NCBI GenBank assembly: GCA_021802595.1
Contig: JAJZRT010000126.1
Location: forward strand, 1-8,588
Source: Pseudomonadota bacterium
GTDB lineage: Bacteria; Pseudomonadota; Gammaproteobacteria; Burkholderiales; Thiobacillaceae
DNA: 8,588 nt
Reading direction: 5' to 3'
A model generated the notes under the pieces. That model was not told where the DNA came from. It saw only the letters and a list, made by a program, of their open reading frames with translations, and did no database searches. Below, in pieces: positions 4,706-8,588 of the stretch. The translations under genes were made by a program, and so were the position numbers. Numbering within the stretch: the stretch's first letter is position 1; every line of letters starts with the position of its first letter.

Positions 4706-6034
4706 ATGAGCACCCGAGAAGGCAACCTCGAAGCCCCTACCCGCCACCCGCTCGACTGGAGAAACCCTGATTTCTACAACGAGGAAAAACTCAACCACGA
4801 GCTTGAGCGCATCTTCGACATCTGCCACGGCTGCCGCCGTTGCGTGTCGCTGTGCACTGCGTTTCCTACCCTGTTCGATCTCGTCGACGGTTCCGAATCG
4901 ATGGAAGTGGATGGTGTGGCCAAGTCCGACTACTGGAAGGTGGTCGACGAGTGCTACCTGTGCGACCTCTGCTACATGACCAAATGCCCCTACGTGCCGC
5001 CGCATCCGTGGAACCTCGACTTCCCGCATACGATGCTGCGCGCCAAGGCGATCAAATTCAAGAAGGGCGAGACGACCTTCCGTGACAAGCTCCTGTCCAG
5101 CACCGACGCGATGGGCAGGCTCGCCTCGATTCCGGTGGTGGTGCAGGCGGTCAATGCCAGCCTTGAGAGCAAGCCGATCCGCAAGCTGGTCGGCAGCGTG
5201 CTGCACATTCATCCGGACCGTCAGTTGCCTGAATATGACAGTGCGAAATTCCGTTCCACCGCGAAGCCGCGCAACGATTTCGCGGTGAAGCCCGGCGAGA
5301 AGACACCCGGCAAGGTGGCGATCTACGCGACCTGCTACGTGAACTACAACGAGCCCGGCATCGGCCACGACCTGCTGAAGCTTCTGGCGCACAACGAAAT
5401 CCCCGCCGTGCTGGTGGAGAAGGAGGCCTGCTGTGGCATGCCCAAGCTCGAACTGGGCGACCTCGACGCCGTGGCCAGGCTCAAGGAAACCAACATCCCG
5501 CACCTGGCCAAACTGGCGCGCGAAGGCTACGCCATCCTCACCGCCGTGCCCTCGTGCACGCTGATGTACAAGCAGGAGTTGCCGCTGATGTTCCCGCATG
5601 ATGCCGACGTGCAGGCCGTGAAGGAGGCGATGTGGGATCCGTTCGAATACCTGATGGCACGCAACGCCGACGGTTTGTTGAAGACCGATTTCAAGGGTCC
5701 GCTCGGCAAGGTGGCCTACCATGTACCGTGCCACCAGCGCGTGCAGAACATCGGCAACAAGACGCGCGACGCACTGCAGCTCGCCGGCGCCACGGTGACG
5801 ATGGTCGAGCGCTGCTCCGGCCACGACGGCACCTGGGGCGTGAAAAGCGAATACTTCGACAAGTCGATGAAGATCGGCAAGCCGGTGTTCCGCCAGATGG
5901 CCGAGCCGCAACCCGACTACGTCAGTTCCGACTGCGCGATCGCCGCGCGTCACATCCTGCAGGGCATGGGCGATTCCACCGCGCAGAAACAGCACCCGAT
6001 CACGCTGCTGCGCATCGCCTATGGCCTCGAATGA
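4706..6034 (+). CDS. GlpC-like Fe-S protein with two CCG (heterodisulfide-reductase type) domains
   Basis: A 442-residue cytoplasmic electron carrier related to GlpC and HdrD. Two 4Fe-4S motifs occupy the N terminus: Cys40, 43, 46, 50 (CHGCRRCVSLC) and Cys83, 86, 89, 94 (CYLCDLCYMTKCP). Two cysteine-rich CCG domains follow. The first has Cys210, Cys242-Cys243-Gly and Cys284. The second has Cys342, a degenerate Cys370-Ser-Gly and Cys410, so only the first could bind a canonical CCG-type cluster. No glpA/glpB partners are present, making glycerol-3-phosphate dehydrogenase function unlikely. It follows rubrerythrin and precedes a DUF3501 gene by 24 nt; I infer electron transfer linked to peroxide defence or another oxidoreductase. 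No good ribosome-binding site is seen before ATG 4706, but the AT-rich 4681-4703 stretch may contain a promoter. A membrane partner is not visible. Confidence 0.88.
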   Translation: MSTREGNLEAPTRHPLDWRNPDFYNEEKLNHELERIFDICHGCRRCVSLCTAFPTLFDLVDGSESMEVDGVAKSDYWKVVDECYLCDLCYMTKCPYVPPHPWNLDFPHTMLRAKAIKFKKGETTFRDKLLSSTDAMGRLASIPVVVQAVNASLESKPIRKLVGSVLHIHPDRQLPEYDSAKFRSTAKPRNDFAVKPGEKTPGKVAIYATCYVNYNEPGIGHDLLKLLAHNEIPAVLVEKEACCGMPKLELGDLDAVARLKETNIPHLAKLAREGYAILTAVPSCTLMYKQELPLMFPHDADVQAVKEAMWDPFEYLMARNADGLLKTDFKGPLGKVAYHVPCHQRVQNIGNKTRDALQLAGATVTMVERCSGHDGTWGVKSEYFDKSMKIGKPVFRQMAEPQPDYVSSDCAIAARHILQGMGDSTAQKQHPITLLRIAYGLE

Positions 6035-6058
6035 ATCAACGCTAGCAAGGAGAAAACC

Positions 6059-6568
6059 ATGCCGCAGATTACCCGCGACAGCCTGATGACCCTGGAGGGG
6101 TACGCCAAGGCGCGGCCCGCCATGCGCGCCGAAATCATGGCGCACAAGAAGAGCCGCATGGTCGAGCTTGGCGGCCACGTCACGCTGATCTTCGAGGACG
6201 AGAAGACCATGCGCTACCAGATCCAGGAGATGCTGCGCGCCGAGCGCACCTTCGAGGAGGCCGGCATCCAGGACCCGGACGAACGCAAGCTCGCGCTGGC
6301 CCGCCTCAAGGGCATCGAGGATCGCGTCTGGGTGCAGGTGGCCGACCAGCCGCGCGTATACGCCATCGCCGACGAGGACCTGGAGCGCGAGAACGAGGAG
6401 AAGACCTCGTCGGTGCACTTCCTGCGCTTCGAACTCGACCCCACCTCGATTGCAGCGGCCAAGGGCGGCAGCCCGATCCGCATGGGCATCGACCTGACTG
6501 CCTACGCGGTGGAACCGATGACACTGGCCGACACGACGCGCGCTGCACTGGTCGTCGATTTGGCCTAA
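6059..6568 (+). CDS. DUF3501 family protein of unknown function
   Basis: A 169-residue soluble protein, without signal peptide, membrane segment or cysteine, so it is not itself an Fe-S carrier. It opens with ITRDSLMTLEGYAKARP and has a charged middle (HKKSRMVELGGHVTLIFEDE, then RYQIQEMLRAERTFEE), which fits my recollection of DUF3501 proteins found beside rubrerythrin and GlpC-like genes. The C-terminal half includes VHFLRFEL and IRMGIDLTAY, looking like beta-strands. It begins at ATG 6059 with AAGGAG 8 nt upstream, 24 nt after the Fe-S protein stop, so the two are almost surely cotranscribed. Biochemical role unknown; an assembly or partner protein for the Fe-S carrier is a guess from position. 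Family assignment is by memory and should be tested. Confidence 0.8.
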   Translation: MPQITRDSLMTLEGYAKARPAMRAEIMAHKKSRMVELGGHVTLIFEDEKTMRYQIQEMLRAERTFEEAGIQDPDERKLALARLKGIEDRVWVQVADQPRVYAIADEDLERENEEKTSSVHFLRFELDPTSIAAAKGGSPIRMGIDLTAYAVEPMTLADTTRAALVVDLA

Positions 6569-6630
6569 AGTTATAGACAGGCGGTAGAACAACCCCACGA
6601 CAATGCACCGCCATCCTTCGAGGAGGTGTG

Positions 6631-7842
6631 ATGCTGGATCAATTGCTGGTTCATCAGGTCCGACGGCGGGTGGAGGCATCCGGACTGCCGTTCGTGGTCG
6701 AATTGTGGAACGGGGAACAGGTCGGCGCGGTGAGTGATGCGGCGGTGCGGGTGCGACTGCACCAGGCTGCCAGTCTCAAGGCCATGGCCGACCCCAGCCT
6801 GGGTGCGCTGGCGCGGGCCTACGTCGAGGGCGACCTCGATCTGGAAGGCGATGTCCGCGACATCCTCGCGCTCGGCGACCGCCTGTGCAATGCCGGCGAC
6901 TGCTCGCCGAAAACCGGGTCGGACGGCTGGAAGTGGTGGCGCCACACGCGCAGCAAGGACCGCAGGAACATCCAGTACCACTACGACGTCTCCAACGATT
7001 TCTACGGCCTGTGGCTGGATGCGCGCAGGGTGTATTCGTGTGCCTACTTCAAGAACCCGGACATGAGCCTGGACGCCGCGCAGGAAGCCAAGCTCGACCA
7101 CATCTGCCGCAAGCTCGATCTCCGGCCTGACGAACGCTTTCTCGACATCGGCTGCGGCTGGGGCGGCCTGATCCTGCATGCGGCGGAGCGCTACGGCGTG
7201 CGCGCGGTCGGCATCACCCTGTCGGACGACCAGCACGCGTATGTCAGCCGGCAGATTGCCGAACGCGGCCTGAGCGGCCGCGTCGAGGTGCGCCGGATGG
7301 ATTACCGCGACGTCCCCGAGCACGACGCCTACGACAAGATCGCCAGCGTCGGCATGTTCGAGCACGTCGGACGCCCCAACCTGCACACCTATTTCGACAA
7401 GATCCACGCGCTGCTGAAACCGGGCGGACTGGTGCTCAACCACGGCATCACCACGTCCGAGCCCGAGGCAAGCGGCCTCGGCAGCGGCATCGCCGAATTC
7501 ATCGAGGACTATGTCTTCCCGGGGGGCGAACTGGTGCACGCTTCCGACGTGCTGCGTGGTGCCGCAGGCAGCGGCCTCGAATGCCTCGACGCCGAGAACC
7601 TGCGTCCCCATTACGGCAGGACGCTGTGGCACTGGGTGACCCGGCTGGAGGCGCATGCCGACGAGGCCCGCCGGCTGATCGGCGAACAGAAATACCGCAT
7701 CTGGCGCATCTACATGGCGGGCTCGGCCTACGCGTTCGACCATGGCTGGATGGAGCTGTGGCAGGTGCTGGCCGGCAAGTCTGTCGACGGCATGCAGCCG
7801 AACTACCCGTTCAGGCGAGATTTCATCTACCGCGGCGCCTGA
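6631..7842 (+). CDS. cfa: Cyclopropane-fatty-acyl-phospholipid synthase family methyltransferase
   Basis: A 403-residue SAM-dependent enzyme expected to add a methylene bridge across double bonds of membrane phospholipid acyl chains, acting at the inner membrane surface. An N-terminal lipid-binding region (to about 110) precedes the catalytic core. Key motifs are YHYDVSNDFY (116-125), YSCAYF with Cys137, the SAM-binding LDIGCGWGGL (171-180), GMFEHVG with Glu244, NHGI with His271 and Ile273, and PHYGRTLWHW with Tyr328. These correspond to the E. coli Cfa active-site and bicarbonate-site residues Cys139, Glu239, His266, Ile268 and Tyr317. ATG 6631 is preferred over GTG 6628 because AGGAGG (6621-6626) leaves only 1 nt before the latter. 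It lies 62 nt after DUF3501; no terminator is seen between, so cotranscription is possible. Related fatty-acid-modifying paralogs with other products exist, so the exact reaction is likely rather than certain. Confidence 0.92.
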   Translation: MLDQLLVHQVRRRVEASGLPFVVELWNGEQVGAVSDAAVRVRLHQAASLKAMADPSLGALARAYVEGDLDLEGDVRDILALGDRLCNAGDCSPKTGSDGWKWWRHTRSKDRRNIQYHYDVSNDFYGLWLDARRVYSCAYFKNPDMSLDAAQEAKLDHICRKLDLRPDERFLDIGCGWGGLILHAAERYGVRAVGITLSDDQHAYVSRQIAERGLSGRVEVRRMDYRDVPEHDAYDKIASVGMFEHVGRPNLHTYFDKIHALLKPGGLVLNHGITTSEPEASGLGSGIAEFIEDYVFPGGELVHASDVLRGAAGSGLECLDAENLRPHYGRTLWHWVTRLEAHADEARRLIGEQKYRIWRIYMAGSAYAFDHGWMELWQVLAGKSVDGMQPNYPFRRDFIYRGA

Positions 7843-7916
7843 ACCGCTGCGCGCAGGGGGCGTTTGAAATCGGCGCCTTCCCGAGCCATCATCCGCCAAA
7901 GTACACAAAAAGCCCC

Positions 7917-8588
7917 ATGCCCCTGCGACCCATCCGCCAACTCGTGCCCGCTTTCGAGGTATCCGAAGGCGCTGGCGTCACGGTACATCGCAGCATCGGT
8001 ACGCCGGCGCTGCGCAACCTGGATCCCTTCCTGATGCTGGACCACTTCGGCAGCGACAACCCGGACGAGTACATTGCCGGTTTTCCGGACCACCCGCACC
8101 GCGGCTTCATCACCTTCACCTACATGCTCGACGGCCACATGGAGCATTGCGACAGCATGGGCAACCGGGGCGATCTCAAGGCCGGCGGCGCACAGTGGAT
8201 GAAGGCGGCGAGCGGCGTCATCCATTCGGAAATGCCGCAGCAGACCAACGGCCTGATGCGCGGTTTCCAGCTCTGGATCAATCTGCCGGCGCGTGAAAAG
8301 ATGTCCGCACCGGCCTATCAGGAATTCTCGGCGGCGGCCATCCCCGAGGTGGCCGGCGACGGATTCCGGGTGCGCGTGCTGGCCGGCGAGCTGGGCGGCA
8401 AACGCGGCGTCATCGACGATCCCGCCACCGATGTTCTCTATCTCGACGTCAGCCTCGAGGCCGGCGCGCGTTTCCGCCACCCCCTGCGCGATACGCACAA
8501 TGCCTTCGTCTATGTCTTCGAGGGCGATGCCCGCTTGGACGGCGAGGCGCTGACGCGGCACACTCTTGCGGTGCTGGGTCCGGGCGAT
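7917..8588 (+). CDS. Pirin family protein, 3' end beyond the window
   Basis: The frame stays open from ATG 7917 to the last base, giving the first 224 residues. It is a cupin-fold protein with the pirin metal site: His59 and His61 (FPDHPHRGF), His103 and Glu105 (GVIHSEMP), matching human pirin His56, His58, His101 and Glu103. Other pirin marks are LDPFLMLDHF (35-44), GGAQWMKAASG (90-100) and the FQLWINLP block (117-124). Some bacterial pirins such as YhhW oxidise quercetin, others bind partner enzymes; the role here is unknown. No upstream in-frame start lies between the preceding stop and ATG 7917, and no clear ribosome-binding site is seen. It is 74 nt after the cyclopropane synthase gene on the same strand. 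A typical pirin is near 230-290 residues, so up to several dozen C-terminal residues may be missing. Confidence 0.92.
   Translation, partial: MPLRPIRQLVPAFEVSEGAGVTVHRSIGTPALRNLDPFLMLDHFGSDNPDEYIAGFPDHPHRGFITFTYMLDGHMEHCDSMGNRGDLKAGGAQWMKAASGVIHSEMPQQTNGLMRGFQLWINLPAREKMSAPAYQEFSAAAIPEVAGDGFRVRVLAGELGGKRGVIDDPATDVLYLDVSLEAGARFRHPLRDTHNAFVYVFEGDARLDGEALTRHTLAVLGPGD

Noticed and set aside
4568..6679. 703-codon open frame on the minus strand
   Set aside because: It runs antisense across the Fe-S protein and DUF3501 genes and the repeat; its His/Val/Ala-rich, low-complexity translation is typical of the reverse strand of GC-rich genes.
6571..7908. 445-codon open frame on the minus strand
   Set aside because: Exactly antisense to the clearly recognised cyclopropane synthase gene, with no domain or ribosome-binding support.
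7843..7916. Possible terminator or promoter between cyclopropane synthase and pirin genes
   Set aside because: Only a weak GGCG/CGCC pairing and no T-run or clear promoter hexamers are seen.
7827..8561. 244-codon open frame on the minus strand
   Set aside because: Antisense to the pirin gene, which has its full metal-binding site on the plus strand.
1..8588. CRISPR array, tRNA or rRNA genes
   Set aside because: No regularly spaced direct repeats and no recognisable tRNA or rRNA segments were seen on reading.

Overview
The window is a GC-rich bacterial chromosomal segment. The protein types (DUF3501 and GlpC-like Fe-S protein beside a short rubrerythrin, an OXNAD1-like reductase, MsrB, cyclopropane synthase, pirin) and codon usage fit a betaproteobacterium, but this taxonomic call is inference from gene content only. 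It has a worn mobile-element patch on the left and an orderly set of redox and stress genes over the remaining ~6.9 kb.

Left part (1-1718, + strand): the last 35 codons of an IS3-family transposase and the element's right end (to about 127). This abuts directly the 5' end of a group II intron (about 128-1718). The intron encodes a reverse transcriptase/maturase whose reading frame is broken by loss of one G at about 1393-1394, so the C-terminal maturase domain lies out of frame. Catalytic domain V and branch-point domain VI are still recognisable at 1642-1718. The last intron base appears to supply part of the stop codon of the neighbouring gene on the opposite strand.

Middle left (1718-3842, - strand): a three-gene run read leftward, msrB, then an OXNAD1-like FAD/NAD(P)H reductase (TTG start 3 nt after msrB), then an exported metallo-beta-lactamase-fold hydrolase. 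The MsrB lacks the usual resolving cysteine.

Divergent intergenic region (3843-4103): a large imperfect inverted repeat, a good sigma70-like promoter, a 7-1-7 palindrome resembling a PerR/Fur-family operator, and a leader hairpin ahead of rubrerythrin.

Right part (4104-8588, + strand): a rubrerythrin without a rubredoxin domain, a terminator, a long inverted repeat built of CGCGAAG-like units, then a GlpC-like Fe-S/CCG-domain protein and a DUF3501 protein 24 nt apart. These are followed by a cyclopropane-fatty-acyl-phospholipid synthase-type methyltransferase and the 5' part of a pirin gene that runs off the window.

The most interesting candidate system is rubrerythrin + Fe-S/CCG protein + DUF3501 under a possible peroxide-responsive operator. 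The short rubrerythrin has no built-in electron donor, and the Fe-S protein next door could be part of its electron supply. This link is inferred from proximity and chemistry, not shown by the sequence.
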